From: Geotrypetes seraphini
Taxonomy: Eukaryota > Chordata > Amphibia > Gymnophiona > Dermophiidae
Length of the DNA: 64,000 nucleotides
Assembly: GCF_902459505.1 (NCBI RefSeq)
Contig: NC_047084.1
Coordinates: 308,589,963 to 308,653,962 of the forward strand
Direction of reading: 5' to 3'
Made by a program: the position numbers and the translations under genes. Below, in pieces: positions 23,184 through 34,000 of the stretch; within the stretch, counting starts at the first letter, position 1; each line of letters opens with the position of its first letter. A model generated the notes under the pieces. The model was not told where the DNA came from. It saw only the letters and a list, made by a program, of their open reading frames with translations, and searched no databases.

Positions 23184-24075
23184 TCCTCTATAATAAAACC
23201 CTAAGCGCACATGCACACTTAGGGTTTTCTGATCACTGCTGCCATGCTGTGAAGCTCCGTGCCGAATTCCATTTTGGAACACGGAGGCAGGGAACACGCC
23301 GGCGACTCTCTCCTCCTACCCTCACCAACTGCTGCCAACAGCGCTGCTCCTCTTCAAAGCAGCCTACTGAGGATCGCGGCCGGCTGTAGCGAGCCTCGTA
23401 GGCCACTGTGCACCTCGTCAGAGGGAACGTGCTACAGAGGTACAGAGCTGCCTGGGAGGTTCGCTCCAGCCAGCCGCGATCCTCAGTAAGCTACTTTAAA
23501 GAAGAAGAGGGCAGACACAAACGACAAGGAAGCCGCATGCTGGACAGGGGGAGCAGATAAGGGGTGCTGCTGGACAGGGGGAGCAGGGAAGAGGTGCTGC
23601 TGGACAGGGAGAGCAGGGAAGAAGTGCTGCTGGACAGGGGGAGCAGGGAAGAGGGACAGGGGGAGCAGGTAAGGAGTGCTGCTGGACAGGGGAGCAGGGA
23701 AGAGGTGCTGCTGGACAGGGGGAGCATGGAATAGGGACGGGGGAGCAGGGAAGAGGTGCTGCTGGTCAGGAGGAGCAGTGAAGGGGTGCTGCTGGACAGG
23801 GGAGACTTAAAACGAAGGGAGAAGGGGCTGCTGCTGGACAGGGGGAGCAGGGAACGGGTGCTGCTGGACATGGGGGAGGTAAAAGGAAGGGAGAAGGGCT
23901 ACTGCTGGACAGAGGGAGCAGGCAAGGGGTGATGGTGGACAGCCGAGGAAAGAGAGAGACAGAAAGAAAGACAGAAAGCGGCCAAGGAGAAAAAGAGAGA
24001 GAGAGAAAGAAATAAAGAGAGATAGACACACACATCTATTCTAGCACCCGTTAATGTAATGGGCTTAAAGACTAG
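23184..24075 (+). mobile_element. Non-autonomous Helitron
   Basis: Begins TCCTCTATAATAAAACCC and ends with a short hairpin CCCGTTAATGTAATGGG, then CTTAAAGACTAG, with T following: the 5'-TC ... hairpin ... CTAG-3' structure of Helitrons, inserted between A and T without a duplication. The 5' start closely resembles the TC(C/T)...TATAATAAAA starts of vertebrate Helitrons. The middle holds a GCTGCTGGACAGGGGGAGCA minisatellite. A 5' end of the same family is at 25803. Confidence 0.8.
23530..23940. repeat. Minisatellite, unit about 30 bp
   Basis: About ten imperfect copies of a unit reading GCTGCTGGACAGGGGGAGCA plus GGGAAGAGGT, with length variants, inside the Helitron. The serine/leucine-rich reading frames on the - strand come from this repeat. 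Confidence 0.85.
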
Positions 24076-24527
24076 TATAGTTAATAAAATATACCAGGCT
24101 CTGTACCTAACCCCACACTCCTTGCCAGGCTCTGAACCCTGTCTCAACACCGTGCCCTGTACCCTGTAGGCCAGGACAGGAGGGATCCATCCTAGCCGAC
24201 TAACAATTTTTTACACACACACCTGTACCTTTTTTAATTCCCCCCCCCCCCCCATGAAGTGGCTGGAGTGCGAAAAGCTCACTCCTACCTTATGCGCCAC
24301 TGGCCCTGAGATAGAGGCAGCCATCCAGCGAGGGAGGGGCAGGAGCGCGGAAAGCTCTCTCCTGCCGATACACCGGTGGACCGCCAGGATTTAAGGGGGA
24401 TTTAAAAAGGTAAGGGGGAGGGGTGTAAAAAATGTTATATTCGTTCCATAAGATGCACAGACATTTCCACCCACTTTTGGGGAAAGGAAAAAAGTGCATC
24501 TTATGGAGTGAAAAATACGGTAAATGC

Positions 24528-24805
24528 CTGGTTACTTACCGTAACAAGTGTTATTCGGGGACAGCGGGCAGATATTCTCACATCCCTCCCACCTTCCTTG
24601 GTTGGCTTCTTAGCTTGCTTATGAAACTGAGAGCCAACGTCGAGCAGGAAGGCGCGTGCGCAGTGTGGGTAGCTTCTTAAGAAGTTTAAAGTGATGGTAT
24701 ACTTTTAGCACTGTCCATACCGGGCTCTGTGGATGACGTCACCCACATGTGAGAATATCTGCCTGCTGTCCCCAGATAGCACCTGTTACGTTAAGTAACT
24801 GTGCT
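24528..24805. mobile_element. DIRS terminal-repeat remnant (fossil, no coding part)
   Basis: Two inverted blocks, TTACTTACCGTAACAAGTGT at the left and CACCTGTTACGTTAAGTAAC at the right, each followed inward by the GGGGACAGCGGGCAGATATT type motif. They enclose GGAAGGCGCGTGCGCAG and GATGACGTCACCCACATG. The arrangement is that of the 3' end of the DIRS copies at 31.05 and 38.35 kb, without any gag, RT or recombinase. The middle (CTTCTTAAGAAGTTTAAAGT) is closer to the copy at the left edge of the window. Confidence 0.7.
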
Positions 24806-25004
24806 ATATTGGCTGTCTGGTATGACAGCAATATGGAATCTCTCCATCCCCATCTCCACGAGTTCTGTCCCTATCCCTGCAAGCTCTGCCCTCATCTGCA
24901 CAAGCCTTGAATGCTTGTGTAGATAAGGACAGAGCTAATAGGGATGGGGGAGGTAGGGACTAATTTGTCCTCGTGTTATTCTGTCCTCGTGTCATTCTGT
25001 AGAG

Positions 25005-25496
25005 CAGTGTATCTCAAACTCTGTGCCTCCTGAGATTCCAAGTGTGCCATAGCACACTGAGGAGGAAGAGAGGCCCCTGCCAGCTGACTTACCTACATGG
25101 TACAGCACCAGCGCTGTCCGATTCGCCGAAGGCCTGCATGTTGCCCCCTTCTATCTTGCGTCCTCCGGCTTCCCCTCCTGGCCTCCCGGTCTCACCTTTA
25201 AAGCTAATTACAGTAGCCTGCATAGGATCGCCGGTAGGTAAAATGATTTTATTTTCAATACAGTGATTGAAATGTGTCAGTTTTGAGCATTTTTATTTGC
25301 TATGTATATTGCTGGCACCCCCTACTGACATCTCAGGGCCCATCTGGAGGGCCTCCGCACATGCGCGGATGTTGACGTGATGATGTCATGCATATGCGTG
25401 GTGTCATCACGGCAACGTCCGTGCACTTCTGGGTGCCTCAAGCTTTGGCCGCTATCTTTAAGTGTTTCCTGGCTCAAGAAAGTTTGAGAGACACTG
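25005..25496. mobile_element. hAT non-autonomous element (492 bp)
   Basis: Ends CAGTGTATCTCAAACTCTG and AGTTTGAGAGACACTG, with an exact 8-base duplication CTGTAGAG (24997-25004 and 25497-25504). The interior is GC-rich and non-coding (GTGTGCCATAGCACACTGAG dyad near the left). Confidence 0.9.
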
Positions 25497-25618
25497 CTGT
25501 AGAGCATAGCCCTAGATCCTCTTTTGCTCTACACAAAAACTGCTAGTTCATCTCTGTGCAGTCGGTGCTTTTTATCACCATGTGGAAGTAAGCCCATCTA
25601 TGTACAGTCTCTAGTTGA

Positions 25619-25750
25619 TTGATTGTGGTGCAGTGGTTAGAGCTACAGCCTTGACACCCTGAGGTTGTGGGTTCAAATCCCGCAATGCTCCTTGTGACCC
25701 TGGGCAAGTCACTTAATCTCGGTTGCCCCAGGTATGTTAATGTGGGAAAA
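25619..25750 (+). mobile_element. tRNA-derived SINE (MIR/CORE-like)
   Basis: A-box-like TGGTGCAGTGGTTAGAGC and B-box GGTTCAAATCC, followed by the CORE-SINE phrase GTGACCCTGGGCAAGTCACT. The right part is cut short. A longer relative is at 48285-48520. It is not a functional tRNA gene: there is no acceptor stem pairing. Confidence 0.75.
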
Positions 25751-25802
25751 ATTGAGTACATGAATAATTTGTAATCTGCATAGAACTGTAGGATATGCAG
25801 AA

Positions 25803-26040
25803 TCTACTATAATAAAACGCTAAGCGCGCATGCGCACTCTTACCTGCATGTTCCCTGATCTGTATGTCTGTGGCAGGTAAGAGTACACATGCGCGCTTAG
25901 GGTTCTATTCTAACGACCGGCGGCAGGTAACACGCCGCGACTCCCCTACCCGGCACACCCGAAACCCCCGTAGACCCTCCCATCCGATCCTCCCACCACT
26001 AGACGGCCGACAAACCTCCCGGCTCCAGCAGCGTCCGAGG
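25803..26040 (+). mobile_element. Helitron 5'-end fragment
   Basis: Starts TCTACTATAATAAAACGC with AA before it, then AAGCGCGCATGCGCACT, the same start as the Helitron at 23184. No 3' hairpin follows before DIRS-derived sequence begins. Confidence 0.6.
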
Positions 26041-26094
26041 CACAGCAAACACGCTGCTTTGGGTCCTTCTACTGGCCTGATTTCCTCTGCTGCG

Positions 26095-26990
26095 TCCCTG
26101 ATGACAGTGGTGTCGGAGTTTCATCTGAACCATTTAATCGTCCTGCCAACATTCTTCCCCAAACCACATGTCCATCCTGGTGAAAGTGCACGTCAAATTT
26201 TGGACTGCAAGCAAGCCCTAATCATCTATCTGGAGTGGACTAAAGCCCATCCAGTCTGCCCAGCTTTTTGTTTTTTGATCACAACAGGATGGGCATAGCC
26301 ATCAGTAAACACACTTTGTCTAATTGGCTGGCAAACTTCATCTCTTTAGCTTATGTCCAAGCTGAGCTGACTGAACGATCATGTCATGGCTCACAATGTC
26401 AATCATGGCTGTATTGGTTTCCCATATGAGATCAGCCTCTATCCAAGAGGGATTTTTAAGGCTGTAACATGGTCTTCAGCCTTGAGAAAATTTCCCAATA
26501 GAACAGCTGGTTTGGTTAAACAGTACTACAGAATCTTTTTTGGTGTCTAGCATCAACTTCACCTTCCTAGACCTGTTATTTCCATTCCAGGCTGCACATT
26601 TAAACCACTTTTTGTTTTTAGGTTGATTGCTTGTTTAGGCCTTGCTGTTACAAGTCTCTGTTGTCCTAGCATTGTTGTTATCAGTGAAGCTGGTAGCTGG
26701 AGATTTCCACTTGTGAAAATGATTGGCCTGCTTGGCCTGGAGGAAGGCGAAGTTATCTGTAGCAGGTGTTATCTGAGGGCAGCAGGCCAATCATTCTCAT
26801 AAAACCTGCCTCCTCCCCTTGGAATTGTCTTTCCAGCCAAGATATTAGACTGCTGATGAAATACTGTCAAAGGCTTCTTACAGAGCACTGGGCAGCATCT
26901 GCAGTGGGCTGCATCAGATGACATCACCCAGTTGTGAGAATGATTGACTTGCTGTCCTCGGAGAATATCTGCTACAGGTAAGTAGCTCCA
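26095..26990 (+). mobile_element. DIRS-like 3' fragment: recombinase piece and terminal repeat (fossil)
   Basis: The + strand encodes VSEFHLNHLIVLPTFFPKPH and DCKQALIIYLE, the tyrosine-recombinase region that reads VSEFHINQSIVLPVFFPKPH in the 38-44 kb copy. Downstream, at about 26735-26990, are terminal-repeat sequences in the usual order: GCAGGTGTTATCTGAGGGCA then GTTGTGAGAATGATTGACTT and GCTACAGGTAAGTAGCTCC. The copy is broken and old, belongs to a diverged subfamily, and no gag or RT is present. Confidence 0.72.
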
Positions 26991-27997
26991 TTTTTCTGAA
27001 GCTTAGTGCACACTGAGAGGAAGATTATCAAAATTTCACGGTAAAATTTGACTGGCTGACGTAAATATAATGTTTTGCAAAAGACGAGTCATTCTCAAAA
27101 ACCCACCCGTGCATGTAAATGAGGTTCACTACATTTGCATGTGACAAGTCACTAGTGATGGCAATCAGCACACGCACAAAATACACCTGTGCATTAAAAC
27201 AAAAATACCCCAAATTAAAGCATGGCAAGAAGGATGCCTACTTCATCCTGCCGCTGGGTTCCCCATCCTCCTGACATCCCTGGCAGGAGGGATGCCCACT
27301 CCCTCCCGCCACCAGTGATAACTACCCCCGACAACCCCCCTGGCAGGAGGAATGGCCACTTCCTCCTGCCACCGGAGATGCTCATCCCCCTTCACATACC
27401 TCTTAGTCCAAGGCCGGCCAGAGGGATGCCTACTCCTTCCGGCCAGCAGGCCCGCCGCTTCAAAATGTCAGGCCTTCCCCTCCCTGGTGCATCCTGGGAT
27501 GCGCCAGAGATGGGCCTAAGGCTCTGATTGGCCATAGGAGGGACCTTATATGCCTAGGTCAATCAATCTTGGACCCCTCCCTGGCTAATCCTAGGATACA
27601 TCGAGGAGGGGAAGGCCTGCTATTTTGAAGAGGCAGGCCTGCTGGCTGGAGGGAGTAGGCATCCCTCCGGCTGGCCTTGGACTGAGAGGAACAGGGTTAT
27701 CGGAGGGGGGATGGGCATCACTGGCGGCAGGGGGGATGGGACTAAGTTTTCTGGCAGGTCTGAGCTGTCAAAAGCCTTACTTTTCTGTCAATGCCTGTGC
27801 CAATTGGCACTCAGGCATTGACCAGAAAGTAAGGCTATGATTGCTCAGATCTGCTGGAAAATTTTTCCGCAAATGTAGGACAATAGTGAATAGCCTCGAA
27901 TGATTGTTTAAATATTAATGACGTCGTTGTAATACATTTGCATGGCAGAGTCAGAGTCTGCTCAGAAAAAAACACGGTAGATGTGGCCTGTAGAATA

Positions 27998-28200
27998 TAG
28001 TGGAACCTTGGTTTGCGAGCATAATTAGTTCCAGAAGCATGCTCGTAAACCAAAGTGCTCATATATCAAAGCGAGTTTCCCCATAGAAAGTAAGGGAAAC
28101 TCGCATGATTCGTTCCACATCCCAAAACGATCACCCACCCCTGAGGCCACAGTGTGTGCTTCCACCCCTGGTGTACTGCCATGTTCGTTAGGTAGTCAGC
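27998..28200. mobile_element. Partial TA-type element (TGGAACCTTGGTTTGCGAGC family)
   Basis: A left end AGTGGAACCTTGGTTTGCGA followed by AAAGCGAGTTTCCCCATAG, nearly the same as the start of the fuller copy at 28310. No right end is visible. Confidence 0.55.
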
Positions 28201-28309
28201 ACTTCACGGCACACAAATAGATACCCACACACACAAGATAAGGCTAATTATGCTGCTTTATTGGCTACATAAATTGCAGGGCAGTAAAATATCGAGCACA
28301 GCTGATATA

Positions 28310-28916
28310 CAGTGGAACCTTGGTTTACGAGCATAATTTGTTCCAGAAGCATGCTCGTAAACCATTTTACTCGTATGTCAAAGCGAGTTTCCCCAAAGGA
28401 AGTAAGGGAAACTCGCTTGATTCGTTCCCCCCCTACCTGAGGCCACCGGCGCTGCTCCACCTTACCCCCCACCCCTGAGGCCACCGGTGCTGCTCCCCCC
28501 CAACGATCCGGCATCCCCCTGGCTCACGTCGCCCCCCCCCCCCCCTCCGTGATCTGGCATCCCCCACTCACCCACCCACACACAATATCTTACCCCTATC
28601 TGGCACCTAACGCACAGGACAGGCCGGTGCCCGAAGATCCTCCCTCTTGCTTGTGCTGGGCCTTGAGCATCTGCGCGCATGCTCAAGGCCTTCTAGTTCT
28701 CGCTCTCTCCGAAATTCTCGCAGATGCTCAAAGCCCAGCAGAATCAGCGGCAGGCTCTTTGGGCACGGGCACGTCCTGTGGGTTGGTGCTGCGTGCCGGT
28801 GCCCGATCGCGTTAAGGATTTGGGGGGGCGATGCCTTGCATTTCGAGTCAACGCTCAGTTTGCGAGGCAAGATTTGTGAGAATATTTTGCTCGTCTTGCA
28901 AACCACGGTTTGACTA
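28310..28916. mobile_element. TA-flanked pogo/Tigger-like MITE
   Basis: Left end CAGTGGAACCTTGGTTTACG after TA; right end TTGCAAACCACGGTTTGACTA followed by TA. Sub-terminal GTTCCAGAAGCATGCTCGTA and AAACTCGCTTGATTCGTTCC blocks are self-related. The end sequence resembles the element at 35277-36285, and both look like non-autonomous pogo/Tigger relatives. Confidence 0.6.
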
Positions 28917-29352
28917 TACTTCCATGCTAAACTGGCTGGAACCGGTTTAGCAACCATCGTTATAGGTGCGGTGGGTTTTGAGAATCTTCCCCTAAATGTT
29001 GTGCATCCTATTTTGTAACTATGGGCCACTTAGCACACACTGTCTGTTAGCACTTGCTGTTTTAGTAAAAGAGCCCCTTAGAGTATAAAAGTGGTGGTTT
29101 TTTTTTTATTAAGCCCTTCTTAAACCAGATGTATACTGTATATTGAATATTCATTGTGGTTATACTTGAAACCAGAACTATTTTTGGCCATTGAAATCCA
29201 GAGGTCTGCAACCCCGATTGAGGTACCGGTATTTTTCTATTCATCAAATCAGTTGTCAGTTTTCAGTGTAATCAGGTGGTGTATCCGAGAAATAATAGTT
29301 ATAATATTTTGGCAAGTTATTACAAAAATGATGTATATTCAGATGCATTTGA

Positions 29353-29640
<288 letters not shown>

Positions 29641-30180
29641 ACCATGGCCTCGGAGATCAGTTAGTATGGGTCAAAGCCGTCATATATTAAGTAAATAAAA
29701 ACAGCAGAGATTTTATTAAAAATGGCATTGTGTGACAAAGTGGTTTTGATATGACTTTAGTGTCTTATTTTTAAGTGCAATTACTTTTTTTAAGTAAGGA
29801 ATTAAGCACATTAAAAAAAAAAGAGAAAAGTCCTAATCTTGTCTTGAGATAAATATTTTTGTAACTGCAAAGCCACAAGTTATTTCATTCATAAGTTTGA
29901 CTTTGTAAAATGTTGCAAATGCTTCCAAAAACATCCCTTTTACATTGAAATTGACCTTAAAATGATTGTATGTGTACAAAAGAATATTTTTAAAGGTTTA
30001 TATTTCCTGCATTGATTATGAAATGTTATGCCAAATATTGTAAACTTGTTCTGACTTGAATGATATATATACAATTTCATGTGTTTTATTTAAATAAATT
30101 TCCTGTGCCGTGCATTGGAATAAACTATATGGAAGAATTTGCCAAGTAATTAGGCTATTAACATGTTAATAAAAATTTAA
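29641..30180 (+). promoter_or_regulatory. FAM241A: FAM241A 3' UTR with polyadenylation signals
   Basis: AT-rich, repeat-free sequence after the stop. AATAAA occurs at 29694-29699 and then as a cluster at 30093-30098, 30119-30124 and 30168-30173. Use of a signal in the cluster would give a 3' UTR of roughly 0.5 kb. Which signal is used cannot be told from sequence alone. Confidence 0.6.
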
Positions 30181-31053
30181 ATATAATCTGTTTGGGTTTT
30201 TCTGTAGTTTATAGCTTTGACATTTACTGAATTAATTGCACTAGAGCTGAGCATCCTGCAATTTTATCTGTGGCAGGAGCAGTGTGGCCCACCTGCCTCT
30301 AATGTGACTGCCTTATCTGGAATTCTGTTACATCTCCTCAGGAGTCCGTATGTTAAGTGTGCAAACCAAACCTGCAAATCTGGTCTTGCATTTGTGTGAT
30401 TCTCGTAGCTTTCAGAACCTTCCTCATTGCCAATGGAGTATAGTGCCCCTTTCAGTTTTTTCCTTCTGCAAGTGAACCATGCAGAGGTGTTTCTGATCTG
30501 TTCTGCTTAATTTTTCTTTTTTTCATTGGGAAAGTTTGTTTGGGCTTTTTTCAATGGCTTCAGTGCCTGAGACCCATTACTTAAGTGTTCTCTGCCTGGG
30601 AAAGGATGCAGGTTCCACAAGGCTGGACTGCAGCTCTCGGGGCAGTCCTTCGGGTTGAGCCAGCCTGTTGTGTGCTACTTCAGGGCTTGCCTTGTGTGCT
30701 TGTCTTCTGAATTTTTCAGAGGCTTAATGCAGTATGCCCTGTGTAAGAACCCTTGGGGTATCAAAGTGCCGGCTGCATATTCCCTGCCCTCATAGTGAAT
30801 TGAGGTTCTATGGGTGTGGAGGTCTCGGTCAGGGTCAGTCTGACTGGCAGCCCTAAGATTTCAAGATTGGAGTCGTTTGGAGACATTTCTGAGGCAGAAG
30901 TTCTTTCCATTCACTTCATCTGCAGGGGAAGCTGATAAGCAGGCACTGCACAGAACTGTAATTTTCCTATGGGAAAATTGAGGGGGTCTGAAAGTAAAAA
31001 TTTTTTTTTTTTCCAAATTCTTTATTCATTTATTCATCTTACATCAAGTACAC
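30181..31053. other. Gene-free stretch downstream of FAM241A
   Basis: No coding frame, MITE end or LINE motif was recognised. It ends in a short T run (31002-31014) just before the DIRS terminal repeat. Confidence 0.3.
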
Positions 31054-34000
31054 AATATAGCACAGTTACTTACCGTAACAGGTGTTATCCAGGGACAGCA
31101 GGCATATATTCTCACATGTGGGTGGGTGACGTCATCTACGGAGCCCCAGCGCGGACAGCTTTTCAAGCAAACTTGATTGAAGTTTCAAGTTTGCACTCTG
31201 CACCACGCATGTGCATGCCTTCTCGCCCACTAGAGGGCGCATCCCACCTCGTGGTCCTCAGTTCCATAACTAGCAAAGAAGCCATCCCCGGGGAGGCGGG
31301 CGGGTTGTGAGAATATATGCCTGCTGTCCCTGGATAACACCTGTTACGGTAAGTAACTGTGCTTTATCCCAGGACAAGCAGGCATGATATTCTCACATGT
31401 GGGTGACCTCCAAGCCAACCAAAAAAGGGCAGGTGGGAAGATGGCAATTTAGGAAAATAGATTACGCAATACCGACTGGCCAAACCGGCCGTCGCTTCTG
31501 GACAATGTGTCCAGACAGTAGTGGGAAGTGAATGTATGAACCGAAGACCAAGTGGCAGCCTTGCATATGTCCTCCACAGGTGTAGAACGGAGGAAAGCTA
31601 CAGAGGCTGCCATCGCTCTGACCTTATGCCCCGTGACTCGACCCGGGGGCGGAAGACCAGCCTGAGCATAGCAAAAAGAAATACAAGCAGCCAACCAGTT
31701 AGACAGAGTGCGCTTGGAAACAGGATGCCCTAATCGATTAGGATCAAAGGACAAAAACAATTGAGGAACTTTCCTATGAGACCTGGTGCGTTGAAGGTAA
31801 TATGCTAACGCCCTCTTACAGTCAAGCGTGTGAAGCGCCGTCTCGCCAGGATGGAAGTGGGGTTTCGGAAAGAACACAGGAAGGACAATGGACTGATTGA
31901 GGTGAAAATCAGACACCACCTTTGGTAAAAATTTCGGATGTGTGCGGAGAACCACCTTATCATGATGGAACACAGTAAAAGGAGGGTCCGCAACCAAAGC
32001 TTGCAACTCCCCAATCCGTCTAGCGGATGTGAGAGCAATCAGAAAAATCACCTTCCAAGTCAGAAATTTCAAAAGAGCCTTGTCGAGTGGCTCAAAAGGA
32101 GGTTTCATCAGTTGAGCCAAAACCACATTTAAATCCCACACGACGGGAGGAGGCTTAAGAGGGGGACAAACCCTGAGTAGCCCTTTCATGAAACGCGTCA
32201 CCAAAGGATGGAGCGAAAGAGCACATCCATCCAGGTGCTGATGGAAAGCCGAAATGGCACTAAGATGAACACGCACAGATGTGGTTTTCAGACCAGAGTG
32301 CGACAGGTGCCATAAGTATTCCAGGACTGAGGACACCGGAACCGAAACAGGATCCAGGTGGAAAGAAGAACACCAGGTGGAAAATCTGGTCCATTTTTGT
32401 GAATAACAAAGCCTGGTCGAAATCCTGCGGGAGGCTTCCAACACCTCCCTCACAGATTGAGACACACAGGGCGAAGTTAAGGAGCAAGAAACCAAGCTGT
32501 CAGGTGTAATGACTGAAGATTGGGATGTAACATTGAACCTTGACTCTGAGACAGCAGAGAAGGAAACACAGGCAGAAGTAGAGGATCCCTGGTACTGAGC
32601 TGAAGCAGCAGGGAGAACCAGTGCTGACGCGGCCACCGAGGCGCAATGAGAATCATAGTGGCCGCGGACGATTTGAGACGCACTAACGTTCTCATGATCA
32701 GAGGAAAAGGAGGGAACGCATACAGGAACCTCCCTTCCCAATCGAGAAGGAAGGCATCTGCTTCCAGACGGTCCCGGGAGTACATCCGAGAACAATACAG
32801 GGGCAGTTTGCGGGTTTCCGGAGAGGCAAACAGATCCACCTGCGGCGTCCCCCAGCGATCGAAAACCTCGCGCAGGACTCCGGTGTTTAGAGACCACTCG
32901 TGCGGCTGCAGAAGCCGACTGAGTTTGTCCGCCAGACAGTTCTGTTCTCCCTGGATGTAGACCGCCCGAAGGAAGATGTTCCGGGAGACCGCCCACTCCC
33001 AAAGGCGAAGAGCCTCCGACCAGAGGGGCCAAGAACCCGTCCCACCTTGCTTGTTCACATAGTACATCGCCACTTGGTTGTCCGTACGAACGAGGACTAC
33101 CTGATCTTGCAGTATGTGGTCGAACGCTCGAACCGCCAGAAAGATGGCACGAAGTTCCAGCACGTTGATGTGACAACGACGGTCCTCGGCAGACCATAGG
33201 CCCTGCGTCCGAAGACCGTCGAGGTGGGCTCCCCACGCGTACTCCGAGGAGTCTGTGGTCAGAACCTTGCGAAAGGGAGGGGTGAGAAACAGTAAACCCC
33301 CTGACAGATTGGAAGAGTTGGTCCACCAACGTAGCGATCTTCGCAAAGGAGGAGTCACCGTAATGAGACGAGACACCGGATCGCGATCCTGACGCCACTG
33401 AGAAGCTAGGGTCCACTGAGGAATCCTCAGGTGCAGCCTGGCGAAGGGAGTGACGTGGACCGTCGATGCCATGTGGCCCAGCAGCATCATCATGCGCTGG
33501 GCCGACACCACCGATAGTTGAGAGATCAGACGGCCCATCCGCACCAAGGCTTCCAACCGCGGAGGTGGGAGGTACGAGCGCAGGCGCACAGTGTCCAGCA
33601 CTGCGCCTATAAATTGAAGAGACTGGGCCGGGGATAACTGTGACTTGGGAAAATTTATCTCGAACCCCAGTCTCTGCAGGAAGACGATAGACTGTCGGGT
33701 CGCTGAGATAACCCCCTCCCTGGTCGGGGCCTTGATGAGCCAATCGTCCAGGTACGGGAATACATGAAGCCCACGAGATCTCAGAGCTGCTGCGACCACA
33801 ACCATGCACTTCGTGAAGACTCGAGGGGACGAGGCCAGACCGAAGGGCAGGACCCTGTACTGAAGATGCAGGTCTCCCACCTGGAACCGTAAAAACCTCC
33901 GGTAGGCGGGGTGCACCGGAACATGGGTGTACGCTTCCTTCAGATCGAGGTAGCACATCCAGTCCCCTTCCTCTAAAAGAGGATACAAGATCGGGAGAGA

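Larger units (their letters stand above)
23084..24520. mobile_element. TA-flanked DNA transposon (CCGTATTTTT family), split by a Helitron
   Basis: Left end ATGTATTTTTTGCACTATAAG and GACGCACCTAGGTTTAGAGG; right end GTGCATCTTATGGAGTGAAA then AAAATACGG, followed by TA. It matches the copy at 52021-52909 end to end (shared GAGGAGGAAAACAAG block just inside the left end, shared CACCCACTTTTGGGGAAA block at the right). TA duplication and inverted ends fit the Tc1/mariner superfamily, non-autonomous. A Helitron sits inside at 23184-24075. Confidence 0.75.
27013..28994. mobile_element. Non-autonomous DNA element with C-rich core, hosting nested insertions
   Basis: Putative inverted ends GGAAGATTATCAAAAT (left, about 27015) and TTTTGAGAATCTTCCCC (right, about 28976). 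Sub-terminal CATGTAAATGAGGTTC and GACTGGCTGACG recur, and the right side has GCTGGAACCGGTTTAGC, a motif shared with the left end of 44473-45020. The core (27230-27440) is a GGCAGGAGGGATGCCCACTC minisatellite. Pieces of another TA element lie inside at 27998-28200 and 28310-28916. The superfamily is not determined. Confidence 0.5.

Noticed and set aside
23491-23871. Serine/leucine-rich 126-codon - strand frame
   Set aside because: Produced by the 30-bp minisatellite inside the Helitron.
23530-23940. Regularly spaced repeat considered as a CRISPR array
   Set aside because: Units are contiguous and imperfect, with no unique spacers; it is a minisatellite in vertebrate DNA.
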